From: Victivallales bacterium
Lineage (GTDB): Bacteria > Verrucomicrobiota > Lentisphaeria > Oligosphaerales > Oligosphaeraceae
Length of the DNA stretch: 10,824 nt
Assembly: GCA_017964325.1 (NCBI GenBank)
Contig: JAGCSE010000113.1
Coordinates: 1 to 10,824 of the forward strand
Direction of reading: 5' to 3'
Shown piece after piece: positions 1-7,496 of this stretch (position 1 is the first letter of the stretch; the number at the start of each line of letters is the position of its first letter). The translations under genes were made by a program, and so were the position numbers. A model generated the notes under the pieces. It did not search any database. It was not told where the DNA came from and was given only the letters and a program-made list of their open reading frames with translations.

Positions 1-282
1 CTTCGTTGCGGCAGCACACCGGACAAAATCTTCCGTCTGGCAAAAAAGGCTTTTGAAGAAAAGTATTCTGCGGAAGTTATCCTTAAATGGCTGAAAACAT
101 TCTACAAGAGATTCTTTGCACAGCAATTCAAAAGAAGCTGCCTGCCTGATGGTCCAAAAGTTGGTAGTGTGGCTATTTCACCAAGAGGTGATTTGCGCAT
201 GCCGTCAGACGCCTCTGCTGCAATTTGGATGAACGAACTGGAAACACTAGATGCTAAATTGAACAAATCACGCAAACGGTGA
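1..282 (+). CDS. nadE: Glutamine-dependent NAD+ synthetase, C-terminal end (partial)
   Basis: This is the last 93 codons of an NAD+ synthetase, open at the left window edge and ending in TGA. The enzyme makes NAD+ from nicotinic acid adenine dinucleotide, ATP and an ammonia donor in the cytoplasm. The recognisable part is the motif [20 protein letters not shown] (residues 35-54 of the visible part), followed by [19 protein letters not shown]. This tail is typical of the long, two-domain synthetases (about 640-680 aa) that carry an N-terminal nitrilase-type glutaminase; the short ammonia-dependent enzymes end differently. The glutaminase and most of the ATP-binding domain lie outside the window, so the two-domain form is inferred from the tail. 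The next gene starts 34 bp downstream on the same strand with no hairpin between them, so co-transcription is likely. Confidence 0.92.
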   Translation, partial: LRCGSTPDKIFRLAKKAFEEKYSAEVILKWLKTFYKRFFAQQFKRSCLPDGPKVGSVAISPRGDLRMPSDASAAIWMNELETLDAKLNKSRKR

Positions 283-316
283 CGCATTTTGCTGTGATAT
301 TAGGACAACAGGAGTC

Positions 317-982
317 ATGAACGCGAAATTGATCGGTTTTTTCAGCGGTTTTCCGACCCGTCACTTCACGGATGAGATCGCCGATATCCTCCGGGAGGAA
401 CTTACGGCGCGGGACAGCCTCGTGTTTGTCAGCGCCTGGCCGGAGGACTTCACGCAAAACGACGACGATTCCGACGGCATGCATGGTATGTTTGCCGAAA
501 GAGACATGCCGTTTGCGCAACACCATGTCATCGACAATCGTACAACGGCGGATGAGGCGCGGAATCTCGTCCATTGCGCGTCATGCATCTTCCTCATGGG
601 AGGAAACGCCACGCTGCAATTCCGGCTGATGCGGGACAAAGGCATCGTGGACGCAATACGCCAAAGCAACGCCGTGATTCTTGGTGTTAGCGCAGGTGCC
701 ATGAACATGGGAATATATACAGTTGACATATATGAATCACTTGTGCCGTATGAAGGACTGGGATTCGCCGATATGACGGTCAAAGCGCATTATCCATTGG
801 AAGAAAATCTGTTGCAGAAGGTGAAACAGGTTTCCATGGAATTCCCTGTGTGTCTCATGGAAAACGAAAGCGCTATATTTGTAAAACAAAATCACATCAT
901 GCAAATTGGACGAATTCATCTGATGGTCAAAGGTGAAATATCCCCATTGACACAGGATGATTTGGAACGGATGAAGATTTGA
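317..982 (+). CDS. Peptidase E / S51-like (class I glutamine amidotransferase fold) protein
   Basis: A 221-aa soluble protein of the peptidase S51 group, close in length to E. coli PepE (about 229 aa). Family signatures are present in order: GGN at residues 95-97 after a hydrophobic strand (IFLM), the nucleophile elbow GVSAGAM with the likely catalytic Ser125 at 123-129, and a candidate catalytic His158 in KAHYP. The later ENESAIFV segment (182-189) occupies the place of the family's third conserved block. Characterised members are serine dipeptidases for Asp-X bonds or cyanophycinases; the true substrate here is unknown. The ATG at 317 is preceded by AGGAG at 310-314. The gene ends one base before the DinB-like gene starts, so the two are probably translationally coupled. 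Confidence 0.82.
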   Translation: MNAKLIGFFSGFPTRHFTDEIADILREELTARDSLVFVSAWPEDFTQNDDDSDGMHGMFAERDMPFAQHHVIDNRTTADEARNLVHCASCIFLMGGNATLQFRLMRDKGIVDAIRQSNAVILGVSAGAMNMGIYTVDIYESLVPYEGLGFADMTVKAHYPLEENLLQKVKQVSMEFPVCLMENESAIFVKQNHIMQIGRIHLMVKGEISPLTQDDLERMKI

Positions 983-983
983 T

Positions 984-1640
984 ATGAACAAAGATTGGTC
1001 GGAATTGAACAAAACCATGCAGTTGCTTCTCAAGAAAGAGGAAAGCCTGCATGCTGGTATCAAGACGTTTGTCGATCTTCGAAATCAGCTCATGGACGTA
1101 TTGCTTTCTTTCAAAAAAGATTTGAAAAGATCGGATTTTGACGCCCTTCCGTTCATGAATGCCAGCGGATACCACTGCAAGACGATCGGCTATTCAATCT
1201 GGCATATTTTTCGGATTGAAGACATCGTCGCCCATACATTGATAGCCGGTGACGACCAGATATTTTTCACAGGAAACTATCAGCGGCGAATCCATTCGCC
1301 GATCATCACGACAGGCAATGAGCTTGTGAAACAACAGATAGCGGATTTTTCACGGCAGCTTGATTTGGACGAACTATTCGCCTATATTACTGAAGTGAAA
1401 AGAAGCACTGAAACAATCGTCAATAATCTGCCGTACAACAGGCTGAAATGGAAGGCGCCGGAAGAAAGGAAGGAACGCCTGAAATCATTGCAAGTTGTCA
1501 GCACGGATGAAAGAGCATCATGGCTGATTGATTATTGGTGCGGCAAGGATATTCGCGGGTTGATCCAAATGCCGTTTTCACGGCATTGGATCATGCATAT
1601 CGAGGCATGCTTGAAGATAAAGAATAGGTTATATCCATAA
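984..1640 (+). CDS. DinB-superfamily (four-helix bundle, metal-binding) protein
   Basis: A 218-aa protein with the pattern of the DinB/YfiT superfamily: a mostly helical sequence with three well-placed histidines. His74 lies in SIWHIFRIED (71-80), and His201 and His205 lie in PFSRHWIMHIEACLKI near the C-terminus. In the family these three form a divalent metal site on a four-helix bundle. Known relatives include damage-inducible proteins of unknown activity and thiol transferases (bacillithiol or mycothiol dependent). Nothing here identifies the substrate. The start lies one base after the stop of the upstream S51-like gene, which suggests coupling. It could also be described as a DUF1572/DUF664-type DinB member; I cannot choose between subfamilies by eye. 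Confidence 0.72.
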   Translation: MNKDWSELNKTMQLLLKKEESLHAGIKTFVDLRNQLMDVLLSFKKDLKRSDFDALPFMNASGYHCKTIGYSIWHIFRIEDIVAHTLIAGDDQIFFTGNYQRRIHSPIITTGNELVKQQIADFSRQLDLDELFAYITEVKRSTETIVNNLPYNRLKWKAPEERKERLKSLQVVSTDERASWLIDYWCGKDIRGLIQMPFSRHWIMHIEACLKIKNRLYP

Positions 1641-1657
1641 AATAGGAGAAAAACCAT

Positions 1658-2065
1658 ATGAAAATGAAAGAAGGACTAGGCTGGAAAGCCTGTCATAACG
1701 AAGAAAAAGGCGTTTACGGAGCGGAGATTATGTTTCAGGGATCATGGGATCTTTATGAAATATCCGGCTCGGTCTTTGATCGCCTCAACAAAAACATGAG
1801 CAGTCGCGAAGTGGAAGAATTGATCGAATCCGGGCGTCACCTGTATTCGCATGTCAACGACCGGTACAACCCGCCATATACCATTGTTCTCGACGACGAT
1901 TATGCCGTTTATTGCCAATGGATGGCCGAAAGCAAACCTAAACCTGCCGGAAAGACATGGAGCAAGGAAATGACCGACGCGGCGGTAGAACTGTTCGAAT
2001 CCGAAAAGGACAACCGTGAACAGCGTCGAAAGAAACGCGAACAACGGGGAAAAAATAAACTATAG
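1658..2065 (+). CDS. Hypothetical protein, 135 aa, with basic C-terminal tail
   Basis: I do not recognise this protein. It has a good ribosome binding site (AGGAG at 1644-1648, nine bases before the ATG) and starts 17 bp after the DinB-like gene, so it is very likely translated as the last gene of the operon. Residues 1-95 look like a small mixed alpha/beta domain with many aromatics (WDLYEISGSVF, NPPYTIVLDDDYAVYCQWM). Residues 100-115 form a probable amphipathic helix. The last 17 residues are very basic (EQRRKKREQRGKNKL), which suggests nucleic acid or ribosome contact, although this is only inference from charge. There is no signal peptide or membrane segment. An in-frame ATG two codons downstream (1664) is an alternative start. 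Confidence 0.7.
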   Translation: MKMKEGLGWKACHNEEKGVYGAEIMFQGSWDLYEISGSVFDRLNKNMSSREVEELIESGRHLYSHVNDRYNPPYTIVLDDDYAVYCQWMAESKPKPAGKTWSKEMTDAAVELFESEKDNREQRRKKREQRGKNKL

Positions 2066-2085
2066 TTCGCGCCATTAAACTGTAT

Positions 2086-2098
2086 CATTCATTTTAGG
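2086..2098. repeat. Third copy of the 13-bp sequence CATTCATTTTAGG
   Basis: This copy is identical to 2255-2267 and is the exact inverse of 2272-2284. Copies at 2086-2098 and 2272-2284 thus bound a 199-bp segment as perfect 13-bp terminal inverted repeats. I see no target-site duplication outside them. Confidence 0.6.
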
Positions 2099-2195
2099 AA
2101 AATCTGCAGCCTTGTTTGGACGAGCAAACTGTTCTATCCAGATTGATTTCGTGCCCATTGATGGCCCCTATTTAGATAGCCATAAAATAGCACAC

Positions 2196-2230
2196 AAAAA
2201 AGGATTGCAAGCCATGCAATCCTCTCTTTA
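2196..2230 (-). terminator. Rho-independent terminator, probably bidirectional
   Basis: A perfect 9-bp stem (AGGATTGCA at 2201-2209, TGCAATCCT at 2215-2223) encloses a 5-nt loop. On the minus strand the stem is followed at once by a run of six T (2201-2196), the classic intrinsic terminator layout. It therefore ends the long minus-strand operon about 100 bp after the TIM-barrel gene. On the plus strand it is followed by CTCTTTA, so it may also stop the nadE-side operon. Confidence 0.8.
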
Positions 2231-2253
2231 TCAAAAAATTATGTCATTTATTT

Positions 2254-2285
2254 CCATTCATTTTAGGTCACCCTAAAATGAATGG
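2254..2285. repeat. Perfect 14-bp inverted repeat (hairpin)
   Basis: The arms CCATTCATTTTAGG (2254-2267) and CCTAAAATGAATGG (2272-2285) are exact reverse complements separated by TCAC. The arm is AT-rich and no T-run follows on either strand, so it is a weak terminator at best. Thirteen of its bases recur as a direct copy at 2086-2098, so it may instead be part of a small repeat element. Confidence 0.75.
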
Positions 2286-2319
2286 TTCAGACTAATAATT
2301 TTAAGTATTAGCTGTTCAA

Positions 2320-3081
2320 CTACCTGTAACCAATGCCAAGACCGTAAGCCGTCATGTAATCATAACTGCGCTGCAACGCGATGATCTGGTTGTAGGGCGT
2401 GTCGTCCAGTTCGACGATGACGCTCTGGATGTGGTCGGGCGATGCCGCCATCGCGCCGGGGATATCCAGCTTGCCTTCGCCGAGCGGACGCATGTGGATT
2501 TTTCCCGTCCCGATGCCGTCTTTCAGATGGAGCAGTTCGATGCGGTCGTTGAAATGTTCGATGACTTCGATTTCGCTGTTCTTGAAGAAATTCGTGGACC
2601 AGTAGATGTCCAGCTGGAATTTGACTTTCGGGCAGAGTTCCGCGTAGATGTCGTATTTCAGCTTGCCGTCGAGATATTCGAATTCATGGGCATGGTTGTG
2701 CTGCGCGAGAATCAGGCCGGCCGCTTCGACTTTGTCGGCGACGATGCAGGTTCTCTCCGCTGTCCGCTTGATGGCGTCCAGATCTTTGAATTCAGCGCCG
2801 CCGTAGCCGCAGATGATGTGCTTCAGGCCGAGTTCCTTCGCCAAGGCGATGCCTTCATCGATGTTTTCGGGGGCGCAGGGGATGCCATGGGCGGACACGA
2901 TTTCCAGACCGAGATCATAGCAGGCCTTTTTGAAATCCTGCGGAGTCATGCCGCCCCAACCGGCGGGTTCGACGCCCATGTAGCCGATGTCGGCCACGGC
3001 TTTCAGAACGTACGGCATGCCGAATTTTTCCGCTTCTCTTCTCAACGTGTAAAGCTGGACCGCCAATTTACGTTTACGCAT
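2320..3081 (-). CDS. Sugar phosphate isomerase/epimerase (xylose isomerase-like TIM barrel)
   Basis: A 253-aa cytoplasmic protein of the AP-endonuclease-2/xylose isomerase-like superfamily. The opening KLAVQLYTLR is the usual first strand. Family metal-site and active-site positions are visible: VEPA (Glu38), SAHGIP (His65), QHNHAHEFE (His128/His130/Glu133), QLDIYW (Asp158), LLHLKDG (His185, Lys187, Asp188) and VIVELDD (Glu225). Such enzymes isomerise or epimerise sugars or act on inososes using a divalent metal. The substrate cannot be read from sequence. I chose the ATG at 3081 because AAGGAG lies just upstream and the family start follows directly. A GTG at 3141 overlapping the upstream stop would add 20 unlikely residues. 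The gene is last in the minus-strand operon, 56 bp after the DUF362 gene. Confidence 0.85.
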   Translation of the reverse strand: MRKRKLAVQLYTLRREAEKFGMPYVLKAVADIGYMGVEPAGWGGMTPQDFKKACYDLGLEIVSAHGIPCAPENIDEGIALAKELGLKHIICGYGGAEFKDLDAIKRTAERTCIVADKVEAAGLILAQHNHAHEFEYLDGKLKYDIYAELCPKVKFQLDIYWSTNFFKNSEIEVIEHFNDRIELLHLKDGIGTGKIHMRPLGEGKLDIPGAMAASPDHIQSVIVELDDTPYNQIIALQRSYDYMTAYGLGIGYR

Positions 3082-3137
3082 GATTGCTCCTTTGTTTCCT
3101 GTTTGTTCTCTCATTTGATTATAAAAAAATGTGAAAA

Positions 3138-4253
3138 TCACTTCACGGTGATTAATTCATATTCACGCGTGCCAATACCGAGCTTTTCGGAATGCTCCAA
3201 TTGAATTTCCCAGTTCGTCGTGGGCGAAACATCTTTGAAATGATCATGATGGCAACGGTCGCGTTCACCGAGAATGCTTCCCGCAACCAACGCAGGCATC
3301 TTGTTGACGGCGTCCGCGCAGGCCTGGTCCAACGCCACGGGATCAAACGAAGCGAACATGCCAACATCCGAAACGATTGGCGCATCGTTTTCCGGATGGC
3401 AGTCGCAGAACGGCGAGACGTCCATGACGATGCTGATATGGAAATGTGGGCGGCCTTCCAGCACGGCCCAGGCGTATTCCGCCATCTTCTTGTCCAGTAG
3501 GCCGGATTCGACATTGAAGCTGGCGCTGATGGCGTCCTTCGGGCAGATGGAAACGCACTGCCCGCAACCGACGCACTTATTATGGTCGATGACCGCCTTG
3601 CCTGAACTGAAATCCTGTGCGTCATGTGCACAGATTTTAGCACAAAGACGGCAACCGACGCACTGTTTGGCGTTTACGGTCGGTTTACTGTCACAATGCT
3701 GCTCCATTTTTCCCGCACGTGAGCCGCACCCCATGCCGATGTTTTTGATGGCGCCACCGAAACCTGTCATTTCATGGCCTTTAAAATGGGACAGAGAAAT
3801 GAACACATCCGCGTCCATGATGGCACGACCGATTTTCGCCTCTTTCACATATTCGCCGTGCGGAACAGGGACGAGCGTTTCGTCACCGCCCTTCAGGCCG
3901 TCAGCGATGATGACATGACAACCTGTCGTATAAGGCGTGAAGCCATTGAGATATGCCGATTCGATATGATCGAGCGCATCTTTGCGATGGCCGACGTACA
4001 GCGTGTTGCAGTCCGTCAAAAACGGCTTGCCGCCAAGTTTCTTGATTTCGTCCGCGACGACGCGTGCGAAATTCGGGCGGAGGAAGGAAAGGTTGCCCGG
4101 TTCACCGAAATGGATTTTGATGGCGGTGAATTTGCCGTTGAAATCAATCTGGTCCATGCCCGCCGCCTTCAGCAGGTTGGCAAGCTTGCCCATCAAGCCT
4201 TTGCCGAAGGCCTTGGTGCGCATGTCCGTGAAATAGACTTTTGATTTCGCCAT
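3138..4253 (-). CDS. DUF362 protein with two 4Fe-4S ferredoxin motifs
   Basis: A 371-aa protein with a DUF362 body interrupted by a bacterial ferredoxin module. The N-terminal part has KVYFTDMR, IKIHFGEPGN (45-54) and FISLSHFKGHEMTGFGGAIK (151-170), all typical of DUF362. The first cluster ligands are Cys198, 201, 204 and 208 (CxxCxxCxxxC, followed by Ala rather than the usual Pro). The second set is Cys227, 230, 233 and 237, followed by Pro. After the clusters the DUF362 fold resumes (SIVMDVSPFCDCHPEND, FASFDPVALDQAC). There is no signal peptide, so it is probably a cytoplasmic electron-transfer or redox protein; the reaction is unknown for the family. AGGAG at 4265-4261 precedes the ATG. 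It lies 26 bp after nudC in the same operon. Confidence 0.88.
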   Translation of the reverse strand: MAKSKVYFTDMRTKAFGKGLMGKLANLLKAAGMDQIDFNGKFTAIKIHFGEPGNLSFLRPNFARVVADEIKKLGGKPFLTDCNTLYVGHRKDALDHIESAYLNGFTPYTTGCHVIIADGLKGGDETLVPVPHGEYVKEAKIGRAIMDADVFISLSHFKGHEMTGFGGAIKNIGMGCGSRAGKMEQHCDSKPTVNAKQCVGCRLCAKICAHDAQDFSSGKAVIDHNKCVGCGQCVSICPKDAISASFNVESGLLDKKMAEYAWAVLEGRPHFHISIVMDVSPFCDCHPENDAPIVSDVGMFASFDPVALDQACADAVNKMPALVAGSILGERDRCHHDHFKDVSPTTNWEIQLEHSEKLGIGTREYELITVK

Positions 4254-4279
4254 GGTTGCTCTCCTGTGCGTTGTTGTTT

Positions 4280-5107
4280 TTATAGATTGAAAAACTGTGT
4301 GATGACTTTATGCGCAATACTACCGGGCGCGGGAATCGTCGGCAGTGTTTCTTTTGTAAACCATCCGATTTCAACCAGTTCCGTTCCGTCCGGCTTCGCT
4401 TCGCCGGATTCCCATTCCGCCTCGAACGCCAGCATGAGGCTGTTCGGAAACGGCCATGGCTGGCTGGACAGATAGCGGATGTTCTTCACTGCGATGCCCG
4501 TCTCCTCCATGATTTCGCGATGAACAGCTTGCTCGACGGTTTCCCCTGCCTCGACAAAGCCCGCGACCAGCCCGAACGTGCGGTCTGTAAACCGTTTGTT
4601 GTGGGCCAGCAGCAGCTCCTTCCGACCGTTTCGGGTGATGGCGACGATGACGGCGGGAGCTATCTGCGGATAGTACCGCTCGCCGCATTTCGGGCAGACG
4701 AGCGCTAAATCCGTGTCGGAAAAGGACAACGGTGCTCCGCAACCGCCGCAAAGACGGTGCTGGCGGCGCCATGAGGTCATTTCACGCACACGGCTGATGG
4801 CATTCATGATGTCCGAATCGGATTCGGCGAACGCGGTTCGCGTCGGCATGACGGATACCCCGGACGGAATGGCCGCGTCTTCCAGTTGTGCGGATGCCCC
4901 GCAGCAAATTGCGCCGTCAATAGTTCCGACGGCCATCAGCCTGCCGTCCGCCGGTAAAAGGCCGCGCATTTCATCCGCACACGGCAGGCGGTTCACGCCG
5001 TCCGCCGTGGACAAAAGCACGTCACGTCTGTTGAAAAGCACGACGCGCTCCTGTCCGTTTAATTCCGAGACAGGCAATTCCTTATTGACCTGTGATATCG
5101 TAAACAT
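4280..5107 (-). CDS. nudC: NAD+ diphosphatase / NADH pyrophosphatase (RNA deNADding Nudix hydrolase)
   Basis: A 275-aa NudC-type protein, slightly longer than E. coli NudC (257 aa). Domains in order: a weakly conserved N-terminal domain (1-110), a zinc ribbon with Cys120, Cys123, Cys138 and Cys141, and the Nudix domain. The Nudix box GX5EX7REUXEEXGU is intact from Gly183 to Ile205 (Glu189, Arg197, Glu198, Glu201, Glu202). It is followed by SQPWPFP at 215-221, the motif that sets NADH pyrophosphatases apart from other Nudix enzymes. The family hydrolyses NAD(H) to NMN(H) and AMP and removes the NAD cap from the 5' end of RNA. The ATG lies 11 bp after the rny stop with no clear Shine-Dalgarno sequence, so translation is probably coupled to rny. 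Confidence 0.93.
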   Translation of the reverse strand: MFTISQVNKELPVSELNGQERVVLFNRRDVLLSTADGVNRLPCADEMRGLLPADGRLMAVGTIDGAICCGASAQLEDAAIPSGVSVMPTRTAFAESDSDIMNAISRVREMTSWRRQHRLCGGCGAPLSFSDTDLALVCPKCGERYYPQIAPAVIVAITRNGRKELLLAHNKRFTDRTFGLVAGFVEAGETVEQAVHREIMEETGIAVKNIRYLSSQPWPFPNSLMLAFEAEWESGEAKPDGTELVEIGWFTKETLPTIPAPGSIAHKVITQFFNL

Positions 5108-5118
5108 TGATTGTTTCG

Positions 5119-6765
5119 TTATTTGGCGAAATCGACGGCGCGCGTTTCGCGGATGACGGACACGCGGACCTGGCCAGGATAGCGCATTTCCTTCTCAATC
5201 CGCTCCGCCATGTCATGCGCCAGGACCGCCGCCTTGTCTTCGCTGATCTTTTCAGGCTTGACGATGACGCGAAGTTCGCGCCCCGCCTGGATGGCATAGC
5301 AGTTCTCGACACCTTCAAACGAATTGCCGATTTCCTCAAGCTGTTCCAGGCGTTTGAGATACAATTCCGTTGTCTCCGAACGCGCTCCTGGACGGCTCGC
5401 GCTCAGCGTGTCGCAGATCTGCACCAGAATCGCCATCAAGCTGGTCTTCTCAACTTCCTCATGATGTGCCGCGACGGCGTTCACAATGTCTTCGTCCTCT
5501 CCCGCGCGTTTCAGCAGCTCCGCGCCAATGGCCGCGTGCGTCCCTTCAACTTCGTGGTCAACCGCCTTACCGATGTCATGCAGCAGGCCGGCCCGTTTCG
5601 CCTTCCGTTCGTCCAAACCGACGGATGCCGCGATGGCGCCCATCATCGACGCGACTTCGATGGAGTGCATCAACACGTTCTGCGAGAAGCTGTAGCGGTA
5701 TTTCAGGCGACCGATCAGATTGACGATGTTCGGACGCAGGCGGGTGATGCCCAGCTGGGCGACCGTCTCCTGCCCGGCCTTCTGGATTTCGTTCTCCACT
5801 TCCTTTTTGACTTTGTTCACCATTTCCTCGACGCGTGCGGGATGGATGCGGCCGTCCGCCACAAGGCGTTCCATCGTGATGCGCGCGATTTCACGGCGAA
5901 CGGGATCAAAGCACGAAATGACAACGGCTTCCGGTGTGTCATCAATCAGAACGTTGACGCCCGTGGCGGCTTCGATCGTGCGGATGTTGCGACCTTCGCG
6001 GCCGATGATGCGGCCCTTCATGTCTTCGTTGGGAAGCGGAATCGTCGATGTCGTGCGCTCGTATGCGCAATCGCCCGCGTAGCGCTGCATGGCGGTCACC
6101 ATGATTTCCTGCGCGTCCGCCTGCAATTTCTGCTTGTTCTCCTCCTGGAAACGGCGGATCAGCGTGCCGCGGTCCTGTTCCAGAGACTCCTCCAAACGCG
6201 TCAGAAGGATGTCACGAGCCTCCTCCTGCGACATGCCCGAAATACGCTCCAGTTCCTGCAGCTGCTGCTGCGCCTTTGCGGCCAAGACCGCCTGCTCGTT
6301 GTTCAATTTCTCCTGACGACTGCGCAGTTCTTTGTCGCGGTTATCCAATTCAGCGATACGGCTTTCCAACTGCTCCAGTTTCTTGTCAACGTTGTCCTCC
6401 TTGGCCGTCAGACGCTCTTCGGACTTTTGCAGTTCACGGCGGCGTTCGGACACTTCATTGTCGAATTTCTCCTTGGCGGCAATTCGCTGTTCGGCGGCGC
6501 GGTTGCGAGTCTTTTCGGCTTCCAAGTTGGCCTTCTCGCGAATCATGTCCGCATTCTTCTCCGCCTCCGCCTTGATGGCTTCCGCCTCCTTGCGGGCGTT
6601 CTCCGCCAAGCCACTGTCTATTTCGACCTTCTTACGAAATATGATGGTGAAGACAGCTGCGCCCACGATAAAAGCCGCAACAGCGACTCCAATCAAACTT
6701 CCCACGCCAAATTCTGCCGCCAACGGCATGGCCGTCACGGCTTCCGTCAATCCAATGTTAATCAT
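5119..6765 (-). CDS. rny: Ribonuclease Y
   Basis: A 548-aa RNase Y, a little longer than the roughly 520 aa usual for the family. It is the membrane-anchored endonuclease that starts mRNA decay. Regions in order: one N-terminal membrane helix (about 20-43, then RKK); a long charged coiled coil (about 50-210); a KH RNA-binding domain with GRIIGREGRNIRTIE (251-265); and an HD domain with His367 (LMHSIE), the HD pair His396-Asp397 in LLHDIGKAVDHE, His434/435 and Asp452. The C-terminal part contains SASRPGARSET and ends in VSVIRETRAVDFAK, as in other members. The ATG at 6765 has GGAAG just upstream. It starts 18 bp after fthC ends and is followed at 11 bp by nudC, placing two RNA-processing enzymes side by side. 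Confidence 0.96.
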   Translation of the reverse strand: MINIGLTEAVTAMPLAAEFGVGSLIGVAVAAFIVGAAVFTIIFRKKVEIDSGLAENARKEAEAIKAEAEKNADMIREKANLEAEKTRNRAAEQRIAAKEKFDNEVSERRRELQKSEERLTAKEDNVDKKLEQLESRIAELDNRDKELRSRQEKLNNEQAVLAAKAQQQLQELERISGMSQEEARDILLTRLEESLEQDRGTLIRRFQEENKQKLQADAQEIMVTAMQRYAGDCAYERTTSTIPLPNEDMKGRIIGREGRNIRTIEAATGVNVLIDDTPEAVVISCFDPVRREIARITMERLVADGRIHPARVEEMVNKVKKEVENEIQKAGQETVAQLGITRLRPNIVNLIGRLKYRYSFSQNVLMHSIEVASMMGAIAASVGLDERKAKRAGLLHDIGKAVDHEVEGTHAAIGAELLKRAGEDEDIVNAVAAHHEEVEKTSLMAILVQICDTLSASRPGARSETTELYLKRLEQLEEIGNSFEGVENCYAIQAGRELRVIVKPEKISEDKAAVLAHDMAERIEKEMRYPGQVRVSVIRETRAVDFAK

Positions 6766-6783
6766 CTACGCTTCCTTTGCCCG

Positions 6784-7371
6784 TCAATGGGCAGTATGCC
6801 AGCCACAATCCACAATGCGTGTCTCCGTGACAACATATTCCACCCCAATGTCATGGGGCTCAAAAGGAAGGGCGTCAAATATCTGGCAGTCGTATCCGAC
6901 ACCTATCTTCATCCCTGTTGCACCGTTTAGCAACCGATCGTAATACCCGCCGCCGCGGCCCAGCCGATGGCCTTTCAGGTCATAGCCAAGTCCCGGTATC
7001 AGCCACATCATCCGTCGATCGCCGTCATAAGGAGGTCGCAGGCCGGCCAATTCGCCACGTGGCTCGAGAATTCCGAAATGGCCTGCCACCAGATCGGTGG
7101 ACAAGTCATGCACGGCAACCATTTCATATTCACGCGATAATGGATTGAAACGAGGCAAAACCAACGGCCTGCCTGAACGAAGCCATGCCGACATCAACGA
7201 TTCCAGCATGGGTTCGGTCTTCATGGCCGCGTATGCCGCGAGCATGGAGGCGTCCGTTTTGCACAACAACTCCGTCAGCCGCCTGCAAATCGCTTCATCC
7301 TTTTCCTTTCGGTCTGAATCCATCGCCTGCAGACGCGTCTTCGCTTCTTTTCTAAGACTCGTTTTATCCAT
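6784..7371 (-). CDS. fthC: 5-formyltetrahydrofolate cyclo-ligase
   Basis: A 195-aa cytoplasmic enzyme that converts 5-formyl-THF to 5,10-methenyl-THF with ATP. The family pattern is clear: LRKEAK near the N-terminus (6-11), YAAMKTEP (47-54), PRFNP (73-77), and the nucleotide/folate loop IPGLGYDLKGHRLGRGGGYY (125-144) followed by DRLL. The length matches the family. Two adjacent ATGs (7374 and 7371) could start it; I took the second because MDKTSLRK aligns with the usual N-terminus. The frame stays open upstream to a GTG at 7506, but those 45 extra residues do not look like the family and overlap the predicted RNA leader. A position directly after a 6S RNA gene is a known arrangement for this enzyme (ygfA in E. 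coli). Confidence 0.92.
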   Translation of the reverse strand: MDKTSLRKEAKTRLQAMDSDRKEKDEAICRRLTELLCKTDASMLAAYAAMKTEPMLESLMSAWLRSGRPLVLPRFNPLSREYEMVAVHDLSTDLVAGHFGILEPRGELAGLRPPYDGDRRMMWLIPGLGYDLKGHRLGRGGGYYDRLLNGATGMKIGVGYDCQIFDALPFEPHDIGVEYVVTETRIVDCGWHTAH

Positions 7372-7496
7372 CATTATCCCGCCGTTGTCTTTTTGCCCGG
7401 CAGGCATGACCTTTTCATCATCGCGGTTCTGAACCACGCATTGAACCGGCGGGCCGCTCCCGTCCATCAGGAGTTCCACGCCTTCAATTGGCGAAT
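7372..7496 (-). other. Non-coding leader between structured RNA and fthC
   Basis: This stretch of 125 bp is probably the 5' leader of the fthC mRNA, read through from the upstream RNA. It contains a 7-bp hairpin (CGTGGTT at 7438-7432 with AACCGCG at 7428-7422, loop CAG, one G-U pair) that could pause or process the transcript. There is no T-run, so it is not a clear terminator. GGCGGG just before the two ATGs may act as a weak ribosome binding site. Confidence 0.4.

Larger units (their letters stand above)
2066..2319. other. Convergent intergenic region without a gene
   Basis: This 254-bp stretch lies between two gene groups that converge. I find no credible coding sequence in it. It holds the terminator-like hairpin at 2196-2223, a perfect 14-bp palindromic hairpin at 2254-2285, and a third copy of the palindrome's half-sequence at 2086-2098. 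The remaining sequence (about 2100-2190) shows nothing I can name. Confidence 0.7.

Noticed and set aside
2431..3204. 257-codon open frame on the plus strand
   Set aside because: It is antisense to the TIM-barrel gene, which has clear active-site motifs and a ribosome binding site.
5107..6930. 607-codon open frame on the plus strand
   Set aside because: It lies antisense to rny, whose membrane helix, coiled coil, KH and HD domains are all intact on the other strand. The frame stays open because of codon bias in rny, and its translation looks like no protein family.
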